Assembly: GCF_000213975.1 (NCBI RefSeq)
Contig: NZ_GL892076.1
Coordinates: 2,265,980 to 2,329,979, forward strand
Source of the DNA: Centipeda periodontii DSM 2778
Lineage (GTDB): Bacteria; Bacillota; Negativicutes; Selenomonadales; Selenomonadaceae
DNA: 64,000 nt
Direction of reading: 5' to 3'
This document shows positions 29,862 to 38,520 of the stretch, piece after piece (the first letter of the stretch is position 1; each line of letters begins with the position of its first letter). The notes beneath the pieces are model-generated. The model had not been told where the DNA came from. It saw nothing but the letters and a program-made list of their open reading frames with translations, and ran no database searches. A program made the position numbers and the translations under genes.

Positions 29862-31072
29862 TACATCAAGGCATCCATCATATCGAAGATTGGCAGAAGG
29901 ACGGAGAGGACAACAAAGAAAATGACGGACGCAATGATGACAATCATCACGGGCTCGGCAAGTGCCTCCATCCGTACGGCATATGTGCCCGCTCTGCGTT
30001 GGCAGTAATCTGCCGCATGCTGCAGAAGGCGTTCAAGATCACCCGCAGCCTCACCCGCTGCAAGCATGCCGCGCAAAAGCGGCGGCAGATAGGGTTCCCG
30101 CACGATTACCTGTGAGAACGTACGCCCCTCGATCAATCCTTGCTCCATCCGCGCAAGGTGATGTGAAAGCGCACGATTCCCCGTCACGGAGCGCGCAAGT
30201 CCGACAGCACGATCCAGACGAATGCCGCTATAAAGGAGGATGGCAAGAGTTCGCAGAATCATCTGCCAAGAAGCATGACACAGGAATGTCCCGAGCACGG
30301 GAATGTGCAGAAGGATTGTATCAACGCAGAGACGCAGGCGTGGCATGCGAAGCATAAGTGTTGCGGCGAGGGCAATGGTGAGCAAAAGTGCGCCAATCAG
30401 CTCGGGCTGGCGTCCGACCGCATCCGACACTCCCAGCAGGATCTGCGTCGGCAGCGGCAGTTCCACGCCGAGATCACGCAGAAGCGCAGCAAAGATCGGC
30501 AGGACAAACACCGTCATGAGCAGAACAGAAAATATGGTCGCCGCAAGCAGAAAGAGCGGATAGGCGAGTGCACTGCGCAAGGATTCGCGCAGCGTGTGTG
30601 CCTCGGTGAGCACGGCAGCCGCCTCCCCTAGGATCGCATCGAGCGTCCCACTCTCCTCCCCTGCGTGCACCATCCCGATCAGACTTTTGGGAAACACCTC
30701 TTCCTGCATCTCCATTGCCTGTGAGAGTGCCATCCCCTGCAGGACTGCCGTGTGCAGTGCTGTAAGGCTTTTCCTGTAAGAGGGATTCTGCGGCACTCCC
30801 TCAGCAAGTCGTGCCAATGCTTCGTGGACAGGCAGACCTGCCCTCAGGAGCACCGCCAACTCCTGCAGGAACGCAATTCGTGCCTCGTCTGACATTCCTC
30901 GGCGCAGGTGCAGTGCCGTCGGCAGATGAAACTCTCGCCGCTCACGGATATCGATCGCAATCTTTCCCTCTGCCGCGAGTGCACGTGCAGCAGCAGGCGC
31001 AGAGTTAGCGGTCATTGTCCCACGCATATCCGCACCGTCTATCGTGCGCGCACGGTACGAAAATTTCCTCAT
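29861..31072 (-). CDS. pilC: Type IV pilus/type II secretion inner-membrane platform protein PilC
   Basis: A 403-residue PilC/GspF protein with two tandem F domains (about 60-190 and 265-390) and three membrane segments. The LRAGLPVHEAL and HAGEESGTLD motifs and their second-repeat equivalents (YSGIRLDRAV, AAGEAAGDLE) are visible. It forms the platform for PilB and PilT. Its ATG overlaps the pilT stop (ATGA). Confidence 0.9.
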   Translation of the reverse strand: MRKFSYRARTIDGADMRGTMTANSAPAAARALAAEGKIAIDIRERREFHLPTALHLRRGMSDEARIAFLQELAVLLRAGLPVHEALARLAEGVPQNPSYRKSLTALHTAVLQGMALSQAMEMQEEVFPKSLIGMVHAGEESGTLDAILGEAAAVLTEAHTLRESLRSALAYPLFLLAATIFSVLLMTVFVLPIFAALLRDLGVELPLPTQILLGVSDAVGRQPELIGALLLTIALAATLMLRMPRLRLCVDTILLHIPVLGTFLCHASWQMILRTLAILLYSGIRLDRAVGLARSVTGNRALSHHLARMEQGLIEGRTFSQVIVREPYLPPLLRGMLAAGEAAGDLERLLQHAADYCQRRAGTYAVRMEALAEPVMIVIIASVIFFVVLSVLLPIFDMMDALM

Positions 31073-32064
31073 ACGATCATGCCCTTTGCCCTGAGTGCAG
31101 CCTCTGCCATCTCTGCCGTCTGCATCCCCTGCCCCGCCCCGCTCATCATTACGGAATCCAGCTGGCTATAATTCCCCTGCCGCAGGATATTCCGCACCGC
31201 AGTCGTCACACAGAGTGCCTCGAACGCGGCGACACGCCCTCCGCCCACCCGCGGCAAAAGACATTGGGCGAAGATGCCTGTCAGGACATCGGCAAATTGT
31301 CCGCGCACGGCATCCCGCACGTCCGACGGGAACATACTCTCCACGCGTAGTGCCGTCTCCGCCGCACCGCGCGTATGGAGAGTTCCCAGCACAAGCACGC
31401 CCGTCGTTGCCGCCATCAATGCAGCCTCCATCGTTGCACGGTCACGGATCTCCCCGATGAGGAGAATGTCCGGATCCTCGCGGAGGGCAGCACGTATGGC
31501 GTCAGGATACGCAGAAAAATCACGCCCTGCCTCTCGTTGACTAAGAAAGGCACGCGCGGGTGGAAAAATATATTCGATCGGATCCTCTAGTGTGATGATG
31601 TGCACACCGCGCGTCTGATTGATGACCTCGATCAATGCGGCGAGTGTCGTTGTCTTACCCGCCCCCGTTGCACCACAGATGAGCGCCAGTCCGTCCCGTG
31701 CCTCAGCAATCGCACGCAGAGCCCTCGGCATTCCGATCTCCTTCGGAGTCAATATACGTTCGGGCAGAAGGCGCAGTGCAATCCCGATACCGCCGTGCAT
31801 GCGATAGGCATTGCCACGAAAGCGCCGCCCTGCGTACTCCCAAGCAAAATCCACATCGCGCATACGAAGCTCTGCGTGCTGTTCCTCAGTGAGCATTTCA
31901 TGTAGCAGTCGCATGATTTGCTGCGGCGTTGGAGTGCACTCCTCCAGCACAAGAGCTCCGTCAACGCGTATCTGCATACACTGATGCGGCGCTACATGAA
32001 GATCGGAAGCCTCTGCAGCAATCATACGGCGCAAAACATCCCCCATCATCGCTCCCTCATCCAT
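31069..32064 (-). CDS. pilT: Pilus retraction ATPase PilT
   Basis: A secretion ATPase with an N-terminal PAS-like half, Walker A GATGAGKTTT, Asp box, Walker B ILIGEIRD and His box GTLHTRGA. ATG at 32064 overlaps the pilB stop by eight bases; a second ATG pair six codons in has GAGGGAG in front and could be used instead. Drives pilus disassembly for twitching or DNA uptake. Confidence 0.88.
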   Translation of the reverse strand: MDEGAMMGDVLRRMIAAEASDLHVAPHQCMQIRVDGALVLEECTPTPQQIMRLLHEMLTEEQHAELRMRDVDFAWEYAGRRFRGNAYRMHGGIGIALRLLPERILTPKEIGMPRALRAIAEARDGLALICGATGAGKTTTLAALIEVINQTRGVHIITLEDPIEYIFPPARAFLSQREAGRDFSAYPDAIRAALREDPDILLIGEIRDRATMEAALMAATTGVLVLGTLHTRGAAETALRVESMFPSDVRDAVRGQFADVLTGIFAQCLLPRVGGGRVAAFEALCVTTAVRNILRQGNYSQLDSVMMSGAGQGMQTAEMAEAALRAKGMIV

Positions 32065-33301
32065 AGAGTGCTCTCCCCACCTCCGCAAGCGTTGTCTCCC
32101 CCGCACACGCCTTTGCTGCACCGTCCTGCCACAGCGTCTCCATGCCGTCCTTTACGGCTGTCTGCCGCAGAGATTCTTTATCGCATCCGGCAAGGATTGC
32201 GGCACGAATTGACTCCGATATGGGGAGCACCTCATGAATCGCCATGCGCCCGCGGTAGCCTGTCCCATGACAATGCGAACATCCTCGTCCACGCATGAGA
32301 GTCATCCCCTCATGATAGATCTCGCCCAGCTGCACAGCCTCGCGCGAACCAGCCGGAACATCATACTCCTCGGAACAGCGTTCACATACGCGCCGCACAA
32401 GGCGCTGCGCAATCACCCCCGAAAGTGTTGCTGTGAGCAGATAGGGCGGAATCCCCATCTCAATCATACGAAAGACAGCTGAGACTGTATCCTCCGTATG
32501 GAGTGTGGAGAAAAGCGCGTGCCCCGTGAGTGCGATACGCACCGCCATCTCCGCTGTTTCCCGATCGCGTATCTCACCAAGCAGGATCTTCTGTGCATCC
32601 TGTCGGAGTGCTGCGCGAAGCCCCGCGACAAAGGTCAGTCCAGCCTCCGGATTCACCTGAAACTGGCTGATCCCGTCAATCCGTCGCTCCACAGGATCCT
32701 CGAGCGTCATGATGTGGCAGCTGGGATCGTTCAGCGCCGAGAGCGCCGCGTAGAGCGTTGTCGTCTTGCCCGAGTTCATCGGACCGCAGAGGAGTAGAAG
32801 CCCTGTCGGGCGGCGAATCAACCGCTCGAATATCTCCTGATTGCGCGGCGTGAAGTCCAGCTCCTCACAGCCGAGAAAGCACTCCGATGCGTCCATGATG
32901 CGCACGACCATGCGCTCACCGTCCACCACAGGAAGAACCGCGACACGCATATCGATCGAACGATCGCCGGAGCGATAGCGGATCTGTCCGTCCTGTGGCC
33001 GATTGCGCTTCGCCGTGTCGATGCCCGCCATTACCTTCAGACGCGCGATGATGACCGGGGCAAGCTCCGACGGAAACTGAATCGGACGCTCGCGCAGCAT
33101 ACCGTCCACACGTATGCGAATGCGGAGTTTGCCGTCCATCGGCTCAAGGTGGATATCCGTTGCCTCCTCCGCGAGCGCCGTATCCAAAATGGCATTGACA
33201 AGGGCAATGACCTGACTGCCGCGCGCCTCTCCGTCAGACACACCGCGACGCAGCTCGCGAACGGCCTCAGCAATGAGGCGCTGTGCCGCCCCCCGCTCCA
33301 T
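32057..33301 (-). CDS. pilB: Pilus extension ATPase PilB/GspE, short form
   Basis: A GspE/PilB ATPase of about 414 residues. Walker A is GPMNSGKTTT and Walker B ILLGEIRD, the His box is STLHTEDT, and a tetracysteine zinc site follows (CERC...CSHC). Typical PilB has about 550 residues because of an N-terminal MshEN/N1 domain; here the protein begins almost directly at the N2 domain. Start uncertain: ATG 33301 or GTG 33310. Coupled to pilT and truA. Confidence 0.85.
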   Translation of the reverse strand: MERGAAQRLIAEAVRELRRGVSDGEARGSQVIALVNAILDTALAEEATDIHLEPMDGKLRIRIRVDGMLRERPIQFPSELAPVIIARLKVMAGIDTAKRNRPQDGQIRYRSGDRSIDMRVAVLPVVDGERMVVRIMDASECFLGCEELDFTPRNQEIFERLIRRPTGLLLLCGPMNSGKTTTLYAALSALNDPSCHIMTLEDPVERRIDGISQFQVNPEAGLTFVAGLRAALRQDAQKILLGEIRDRETAEMAVRIALTGHALFSTLHTEDTVSAVFRMIEMGIPPYLLTATLSGVIAQRLVRRVCERCSEEYDVPAGSREAVQLGEIYHEGMTLMRGRGCSHCHGTGYRGRMAIHEVLPISESIRAAILAGCDKESLRQTAVKDGMETLWQDGAAKACAGETTLAEVGRALYG

Positions 33302-33306
33302 ACACC

Positions 33307-34107
33307 TCACATCCTTCCATCGTCCTCGTTTCCATAATCCACACGGAGGAGATAAAGTCCGCAGGCAGGTGCTGTCGGACTTGCTAACCGCCTGTCACAT
33401 GCAGCAAAGATTGCAGCGAATCGCTCCACCGAGATGCGGCCGAGCCCAACGTTTACGACCGTGCTCATGATGTTGCGCACCATGTGATAGAGGAAGCCGT
33501 TGCCATGCAGATAGCACGAAAAACGCCCCGCCCCCTCCTCATCCAGTCGGATCTCGTCGAGTGTGCGCACGGGCGACATCGGTGCTCCGCCCGCCGCGCG
33601 AAACGAAGAGTAGTCATGTGTCCCGACAAGCATAGAAAGAGCTGCACGCATGGCGGCGTGATCGAGGGGGCGAAAGATCTGCCACGCATAATTGCGCGTA
33701 AAGGGATTCGGTATCGTGCACTCCTCCAAACGATAGGCATACGCCTTACCCGTCGCCGCATGACGCGCACTGAAATCCCGCTGCGCTTCCCAAGCCTTTG
33801 TAACGACAATATCCGGCGGCAGGAGACCATTCACGGCGCGCGGTAAACGCTCCACCGGAATGCGCCCATCCGTAAAGAAGTTCACCACCTGCCCATAGGC
33901 GTGCACGCCCGCATCCGTACGTCCCGCAGCAGCGAGCTCCACCTGCTCCCCGCAAACCTTCGCAAGAGCGCGCTCAAGCACATTCTGGACGGCGACCACG
34001 GGCGGCGTCTGCCGCTGAAATCCATGATAATTCGTCCCGTCATAGGCGACCGTCAGCACAAGATTGCGCGCACGCGCCTTCATCACTGCCACGTTTTCAG
34101 GGCGCAA
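33307..34107 (-). CDS. truA: tRNA pseudouridine(38-40) synthase TruA
   Basis: A 266-residue TruA with the catalytic Asp in AAAGRTDAGVHA, the YDGTNYHGFQRQ motif near the start and GNGFLYHMVRNI towards the end. It makes pseudouridine in the tRNA anticodon arm. The TTG at 34107 has GGAGGG seven bases upstream, inside the end of ecfT, and is preferred; ATG at 34083 is the alternative. Confidence 0.9.
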   Translation of the reverse strand: MRPENVAVMKARARNLVLTVAYDGTNYHGFQRQTPPVVAVQNVLERALAKVCGEQVELAAAGRTDAGVHAYGQVVNFFTDGRIPVERLPRAVNGLLPPDIVVTKAWEAQRDFSARHAATGKAYAYRLEECTIPNPFTRNYAWQIFRPLDHAAMRAALSMLVGTHDYSSFRAAGGAPMSPVRTLDEIRLDEEGAGRFSCYLHGNGFLYHMVRNIMSTVVNVGLGRISVERFAAIFAACDRRLASPTAPACGLYLLRVDYGNEDDGRM

Positions 34108-34912
34108 TGGGCAGCCCTCCGAGACTCACGGCACAAATTCCCACTGCACCGATTACAAATACCGCGATCGCCGCATAGTCGAGGCGCCCTGTGCGCAGCT
34201 CCTTCATCTGCGTGCGCCCCTCGCCGCCGCGATAGCAGCGCGCCTCCATCGCAAGTGCCAGCTCATCCGCACGGCGAAATGCCGAGAGAAAGAGCGGCAC
34301 GAGGATGGGCACAACCGCGCGCAGGCGCTGCACAATGTTCCCGCGCTCAAAGTCTGCGCCGCGTGCCTTCTGCGCCTTCATAATGCGATCCAGCTCCTCA
34401 AGCAGCGTCGGCACAAAGCGCAGAGCAATCGTCATCATCATCGAGAGCTCATGCACCGGCACACGGAGGCGGCGCAGCGGCGAGAGCAGCGCCTCAAGTC
34501 CGTCCGTCAGCCGCAGCGGACTCGTCGTCAACGTCAGCAGCGTGCTGAGGAGAATGAGCAGTACAAGGCGCAGACCGATGTACGCACCGCGCGCAATCCC
34601 CTCCCATGTCGCCGTGAAGGGACCAAGGCGGAAGACTTCGGTGCCCGGAGTCATAAAGAGATGCACGCCGAACGTAAAGAGCACAATCCAGAGAATCGGT
34701 CGGATCGAACGCAGCTGCATTCCGAGCGGCACCTTGGAGAACACCATCAAAAGAGCAACACTCACAGAGAGCACAGCAAAGCCTGTCACATTTTCCACAA
34801 AGAAGATGAGCAGGAGAAAGAAAAAGAGCAGAACAATTTTCACACGCGGATCCATGCGGTGCAAAAACGAATCCCCGGGCAGATAGCGTCCGATCTGTAT
34901 ATCATTCAGCAA
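34097..34912 (-). CDS. ecfT: Energy-coupling factor transporter T component (EcfT)
   Basis: A CbiQ/EcfT-family membrane protein (about 271 residues). It has five or so membrane segments and the coupling motif KARGADFERG (and AMEARCYRG later) that docks the ATPases. It couples EcfA1/EcfA2 ATPases to vitamin-binding S components. Start: TTG at 34912 (MLNDIQIGRYLPG) with GGAAG nine bases upstream; TTG at 34918 is alternative. No ecfA genes are adjacent, although ecfA1-ecfA2-ecfT-truA is the usual Firmicute order. Confidence 0.85.
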   Translation of the reverse strand: MLNDIQIGRYLPGDSFLHRMDPRVKIVLLFFFLLLIFFVENVTGFAVLSVSVALLMVFSKVPLGMQLRSIRPILWIVLFTFGVHLFMTPGTEVFRLGPFTATWEGIARGAYIGLRLVLLILLSTLLTLTTSPLRLTDGLEALLSPLRRLRVPVHELSMMMTIALRFVPTLLEELDRIMKAQKARGADFERGNIVQRLRAVVPILVPLFLSAFRRADELALAMEARCYRGGEGRTQMKELRTGRLDYAAIAVFVIGAVGICAVSLGGLPIAP

Positions 34913-34936
34913 GAACAATCACTTCCATTTTCATTT

Positions 34937-34961
34937 TTAGGGAATCACTGATAAATTCGAA
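34937..34961. repeat. Solo terminal repeat of the type 1 element (copy F)
   Basis: TTAGGGAATCACTGATAAAT matches the terminal inverted repeat of the type 1 element without any interior. It lies in the leader of ecfT, between its probable promoter and start. Confidence 0.6.
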
Positions 34962-34970
34962 TTTAGTTTC

Positions 34971-34979
34971 ATTATAACA
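34971..34979 (-). promoter_or_regulatory. Extended -10 promoter candidate for ecfT
   Basis: TGTTATAAT on the minus strand (TG-N-TATAAT); no good -35 is seen. Confidence 0.45.
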
Positions 34980-35018
34980 TTAAAGACCATCTTTTTCATT
35001 TCTTTTTCTCAACCGGTA

Positions 35019-35027
35019 TGTTATAAT
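35019..35027 (+). promoter_or_regulatory. Extended -10 promoter candidate for the EAL-HDOD gene
   Basis: TGTTATAAT on the plus strand, again TG-N-TATAAT without a clear -35, about 95 bases before the ATG. The leader contains a GATATC...GATATC inverted repeat. Confidence 0.45.
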
Positions 35028-35120
35028 GCCTTTGTATTATGGTGTTATAAATATATCTTTCGAAGGATATCTCAACGAAGATATCATGGCAATGGAACAT
35101 ATATAGAGAAAGGTTCTCCT

Positions 35121-36344
35121 ATGGAAGAAGTATTCATCGGTCGACAGGCCATACTCGATCAGCAGAAAAAAGTGTACGCATACGAAATTCTTTTCCGCAA
35201 CGGACTCAAGAATGCCTTTGATCCGACTCTTGATGGCAATGTGGCGACGCAGAGCGTCATGGTCGGTGCAATGCTCGACTTTGGCATGAAAAAACTGGTC
35301 TCGAACAGGAAGGCATTCATCAACTTCACTGAACAAAATCTGTTGAATCGTGCACCAAAACTCCTCCCACCGGAAAATGTTGTCGTAGAGATTCTGGAGA
35401 CCGTACATCCAACGCCGGAAATTTTGGAAGCCGTGCGGGATCTGAAGGAGGCGGGTTATAAGATCGCCCTTGACGACTTTGTTCTCCTGCCCGGCTACGA
35501 ACCGCTCATTAACATGGCAGACATCATCAAGGTAGACTTTCGTATCACGGAAAGCCCCAAAGAGCGCAAGAAAATGCGCGAGATTCTGCCCAAACACGTT
35601 CGTCTGCTCGCGGAAAAAATTGAAACTGAAGAGGAATTCCGACAGGCATGCGATTTTGGCTACGTCCTGTTCCAAGGCTATTTCTTCTGTAAGCCGGCAA
35701 TCCTGCATCAAAAGAAATTGACAAGCAACGCCCTTTCTCGTATGCGTCTTCTCAAAGAAGTCAATCGGCAGAATTTTGATTTCTCTGCCATCACCGGAGC
35801 CATCTCCTCGGATACTACCCTTGTCCACAAACTGCTCACCTACATCAATTCGGTCGGTATCGGTCTCACAAATCATGTTTCCAATTTGCGTCAGGCAACG
35901 GTGCTGCTTGGTGCCGGCGGTGTACGTCGCTGGGTAACGCTCATCAGTCTGCAGACCTTTTCCGAGGACAAGCCATCCGAAGTCTTTACCCTCTCGCTCA
36001 TACGTGCGAAGTTCTGCGAGCTCATTGCTGAGGATCTCAAGAGTCCCAAACTGACGCCTGACACAGGCTTCCTGCTTGGGATGTTCTCCCTCCTCGATGT
36101 TCTGCTCAGTCTGCCCATGGATGAGGTACTGAAAGAAGTTGCTCTCGCGGATGATCTCAACGATGCGCTGCTCGGTGAGGACAACGATCTGCGCTGTGTG
36201 CTCAATCTCGTCATCGCCTACGAACAGGGCGACTGGGAGAAAGTCATTGCCTCCTGTGATCAGCTGCATGTCGCTCCGGAACGCTTGAAGCCAAAGTACG
36301 ATACTGTACTGGAGTGGTACAATATGTTGCAGCGTATCGACTAA
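35121..36344 (+). CDS. EAL-HDOD signalling protein (YuxH-like)
   Basis: A 407-residue protein: an N-terminal EAL-like domain (about 1-200) and a C-terminal HDOD domain (about 205-400). The EAL signature is altered (YEILFR at 21-26), while EILE and LDDF motifs remain, so c-di-GMP hydrolysis may be reduced or lost; several YuxH-type proteins are degenerate. HDOD domains are regulatory helical modules. ATG with AGAAAGG upstream. It is flanked downstream by a type 2 repeat and then an HD-GYP gene, making a small signalling locus. Confidence 0.85.
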   Translation: MEEVFIGRQAILDQQKKVYAYEILFRNGLKNAFDPTLDGNVATQSVMVGAMLDFGMKKLVSNRKAFINFTEQNLLNRAPKLLPPENVVVEILETVHPTPEILEAVRDLKEAGYKIALDDFVLLPGYEPLINMADIIKVDFRITESPKERKKMREILPKHVRLLAEKIETEEEFRQACDFGYVLFQGYFFCKPAILHQKKLTSNALSRMRLLKEVNRQNFDFSAITGAISSDTTLVHKLLTYINSVGIGLTNHVSNLRQATVLLGAGGVRRWVTLISLQTFSEDKPSEVFTLSLIRAKFCELIAEDLKSPKLTPDTGFLLGMFSLLDVLLSLPMDEVLKEVALADDLNDALLGEDNDLRCVLNLVIAYEQGDWEKVIASCDQLHVAPERLKPKYDTVLEWYNMLQRID

Positions 36345-36355
36345 ATCATAAGAAA

Positions 36356-36402
36356 AAGGGGCTGTTGCACGAAGCTAAAACTTCGTACAACGCCCCTTCT
36401 TT
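36356..36402 (+). terminator. Terminator hairpin for the EAL-HDOD gene
   Basis: AAGGGGC-GTTG-ACGAAG pairs with CTTCGT-CAAC-GCCCCTT around a six-base loop, followed by CTTT. It lies 12 bases after the stop. Confidence 0.7.
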
Positions 36403-36661
36403 GTGCCCCTTCCACCGCTTACGCGGTCCCCCTTCCCCGTCAAACGGGGAAGGCTAGAATTGCATCTTAGCTTCCCCCGCCAGAGCGGGGGAGCGGTCAA
36501 CGTCATCCGCGCGTCTGCATCCTTCGGATTTGACTTGCGGGACGTTTTCCCATACGACCTGTTACCTGATCAGCTGCGCCCTATGGGCTTGCTTCTCGGA
36601 CAGGTCAGTAAGTGGCGAGCGTAGCGAGCCGATAGGGGTGTTCATGCAACAACCCCTTTTT
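36356..36661. repeat. G+C-rich palindromic intergenic repeat, type 2 (full copy)
   Basis: About 305 bases with ends AAGGGGCTGTTGCACGAAG and, inverted, AAGGGGTTGTTGCATGAAC. It contains several nested hairpins: CTTCCCC/GGGGAAG, CCCCCGCC/GCGGGGG and the GGCGAGCG-TAGCGAGCC block. Compared with the copy at 1-77, this one carries about 120 extra bases between the GCGGGGGA hairpin and GTGGCGAGCG. The left end (36356-36402) also forms the terminator for the EAL-HDOD gene. Confidence 0.8.
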
Positions 36662-36673
36662 TGCGCAGAATTT

Positions 36674-36838
36674 TAGGAATCGCTGATAAAATGAAGTCCG
36701 TCAGATTGGCGCAGATTTTTTCGTCCGATTGAGGCAGCAAACCGGACGCATAGTCAAAGCTATGTGGAGGATTTGCTAACGAAAAGCGGACAAAAAAGAT
36801 GCGCTAAGATGGCGTGGCTGAATTTATCAGTGCTTCCT
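36674..36838. repeat. MITE-like palindromic repeat, type 1, copy B
   Basis: Starts TAGGAATCGCTGATAAAAT and ends with CTGAATTTATCAGTGCTTCC, which are imperfect inverted repeats of each other. The inner arms GATTGGCGCAGATTTTTT and AAAAAAGATGCGCTAAGAT also pair. The right end touches the stop codon of the HD-GYP gene, and the left end follows the type 2 repeat by about 12 bases. Confidence 0.8.
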
Positions 36839-37894
36839 TTACTTCGGATTGTACTCCACAATCGTAATCTTCTTGTTCTCGTTGAGATCGATCACCTCAT
36901 CCTCCGAGATCGTGACAATCGGGAGCGGCACAACACCGTGCGGATATGCCGTGATCGTACCCTCACGATGATTGCTGAGGAGGACACGCGAGCCGAGGAA
37001 GGCGTTTTTGATATTCGTCAGCACCGGGATGCAGACCTCAGGATCAAGTGCCGTATACATCTGGCTCGCAATCTCCGTCACAGCGTCGAACGGGGTGCGG
37101 CGCGGATATCCCTCACGCTCGATCGTGATATTATCGTAAAGATCGGCAACAGCAACAATGCGCGCATAGAGATGAATGTCCTCCCCCTTGATGTTAAAGG
37201 GGAATCCACTCCCGTCCATCCGTTCGTGGTGTTGGAGCGCCGTGAGGCGCACGCCCTCTGTCAGTCCTGCGACATTGTTGAGAATCTGCGCCCCATCCAC
37301 CGTATGTTGGACATACCGCTCGTAGTCCTCTCCCTTAAGAGTATCGATATTCTTTTCGAGCAGACGCTGATCGAATTTCGACTTTCCAATATCATGCAGA
37401 AAGCCTGCGAGCACAATATCCTTTGCTGTCTCACGATTAATCTGCATCCACTTGGCAAAAACACCCGCGAGGATCGAAACACGAAGCGAGTGATTATAGA
37501 TGTCACTCGCCAAATGATTGATCTCGTTCAGATAGTCGATCGCCCCGCTGCGGCGCGAGAGCGGCAGCAGATCGGCCTGCACCATCTCATTCGTCTCGGC
37601 AACAGGCACATTCCCCGTCTTCTTTGTCTCTTCAAAGATCGACTGGGCCGTCCCAACCACATTCTCATACTGCTTGATAAACAGATTGCTGCGCGAGAAG
37701 ATCGGAGAACGTTCCTCTTTGAGCTCATTTTCGTCCTTGATGTAGACAACAGGGATCTTCAGAAACTTGAGGCGCGTGATATGCGCCGCAGTAAGCTCAG
37801 TATTCTCCGATACGACAACCATTCGTTTGGCATTGACGATCGTTCGCGCAAGTATCATTCCATTTTCAAGATCGTCCACGGATATTGCACGCAA
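36839..37894 (-). CDS. HD-GYP domain phosphodiesterase
   Basis: A 351-residue protein with an N-terminal domain of about 115 residues and an HD-GYP domain. Metal ligands are H135, H167-D168 of HDIGK, and HHERMDGSGFP at 222-232, the signature of c-di-GMP-hydrolysing HD-GYP enzymes. The later GYP element is altered, so activity needs testing. The TTG start at 37894 is supported by GGGAGGG six bases upstream. It has a 170-base A+T-rich leader without a clear promoter. Confidence 0.87.
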   Translation of the reverse strand: MRAISVDDLENGMILARTIVNAKRMVVVSENTELTAAHITRLKFLKIPVVYIKDENELKEERSPIFSRSNLFIKQYENVVGTAQSIFEETKKTGNVPVAETNEMVQADLLPLSRRSGAIDYLNEINHLASDIYNHSLRVSILAGVFAKWMQINRETAKDIVLAGFLHDIGKSKFDQRLLEKNIDTLKGEDYERYVQHTVDGAQILNNVAGLTEGVRLTALQHHERMDGSGFPFNIKGEDIHLYARIVAVADLYDNITIEREGYPRRTPFDAVTEIASQMYTALDPEVCIPVLTNIKNAFLGSRVLLSNHREGTITAYPHGVVPLPIVTISEDEVIDLNENKKITIVEYNPK

Positions 37895-38064
37895 GATAAG
37901 CCCTCCCTCGATACATGCTCTTGATTTCGCACGAAACTATTGCACCTATAAATATTTCGACCTTTATGAAAAAAACCCTGCCTCCATAAAATAAAACTTG
38001 ACTTTACATTAAACATTTTTCTACTTTGAGCAAAGGTACGCTATTTCCCGATATGTAAGCCTTT

Positions 38065-38130
38065 TTAGGAAGCACTGATAAATTCAGCCGCGCCATCTTG
38101 GCGCATCTTTTTGCCCGCTTTTTGTCGCGC
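38065..38130. repeat. Partial type 1 repeat (copy D), right end only, inverted
   Basis: Begins TTAGGAAGCACTGATAAATT and continues through the GCGCCA-tct-TGGCGC hairpin and T5, as in the right ends of copies B and C, then stops at phage-like sequence. Confidence 0.75.
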
Positions 38131-38334
38131 AACGCCGGACTTTGCCGACTGTACGCCGATCACAGAGTCAATGCCACTCATGCGGTACATCTCGCGGATG
38201 AGGCGATCAATCTGCTCCGTGAGCACCTGCGCAGGCGCAGCGTCGGGCGCGATAAAGGCGGGCGGGTGCTGACTCTCGGGCGGGTAGATGAGCATGTTAT
38301 TTGTGCCGATCGTAATATCCGCCTTGCCGCTCAC
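38065..38334 (-). pseudogene. Remnant of a phage structural (portal-like) gene truncated by a repeat
   Basis: An 89-codon frame. Its first 68 or so residues resemble part of a tailed-phage portal protein (SGKADITIGTNNMLIYPPE and TEQIDRLIREMYRMSGIDS), with no start region or C-terminal half. The last 20 codons run through repeat copy D. No ribosome-binding site and no other phage genes nearby. The portal assignment is by recollection of family style and moderate; that it is a fragment is clear. 38335-38469 holds nothing recognisable. Confidence 0.5.
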
Positions 38335-38469
38335 AACGCCACCTTTTTTCCCATTTTCTCAGGCTTCGCTCGGGCTTCGTTCACAGTTCGGAATCAAATT
38401 CTCCTCGTTTGCCATATGACACGTTCACCACCTGCCTTTGATTTACAAAGAAAGCATTTCAAAAAACTA

Positions 38470-38498
38470 TTGACCTCCATGTGTATAATGCGTATAGT
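38470..38498 (+). promoter_or_regulatory. hicAB promoter (locus 1)
   Basis: TTGACC (38470-38475), 17 bases, TATAGT (38493-38498), followed by GAAGGAGGG and the hicA ATG. Confidence 0.7.
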
Positions 38499-38520
38499 AT
38501 AATTAGAAGGAGGGCAAACG

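Noticed and set aside
35037-36269. 410-codon frame on the minus strand across the EAL-HDOD gene
   Set aside because: Lies wholly antisense to a gene with clear domains; composition is that of a shadow frame.
36403-36624. 73-codon frame in the type 2 repeat
   Set aside because: Entirely within repeat sequence; no ribosome-binding site.
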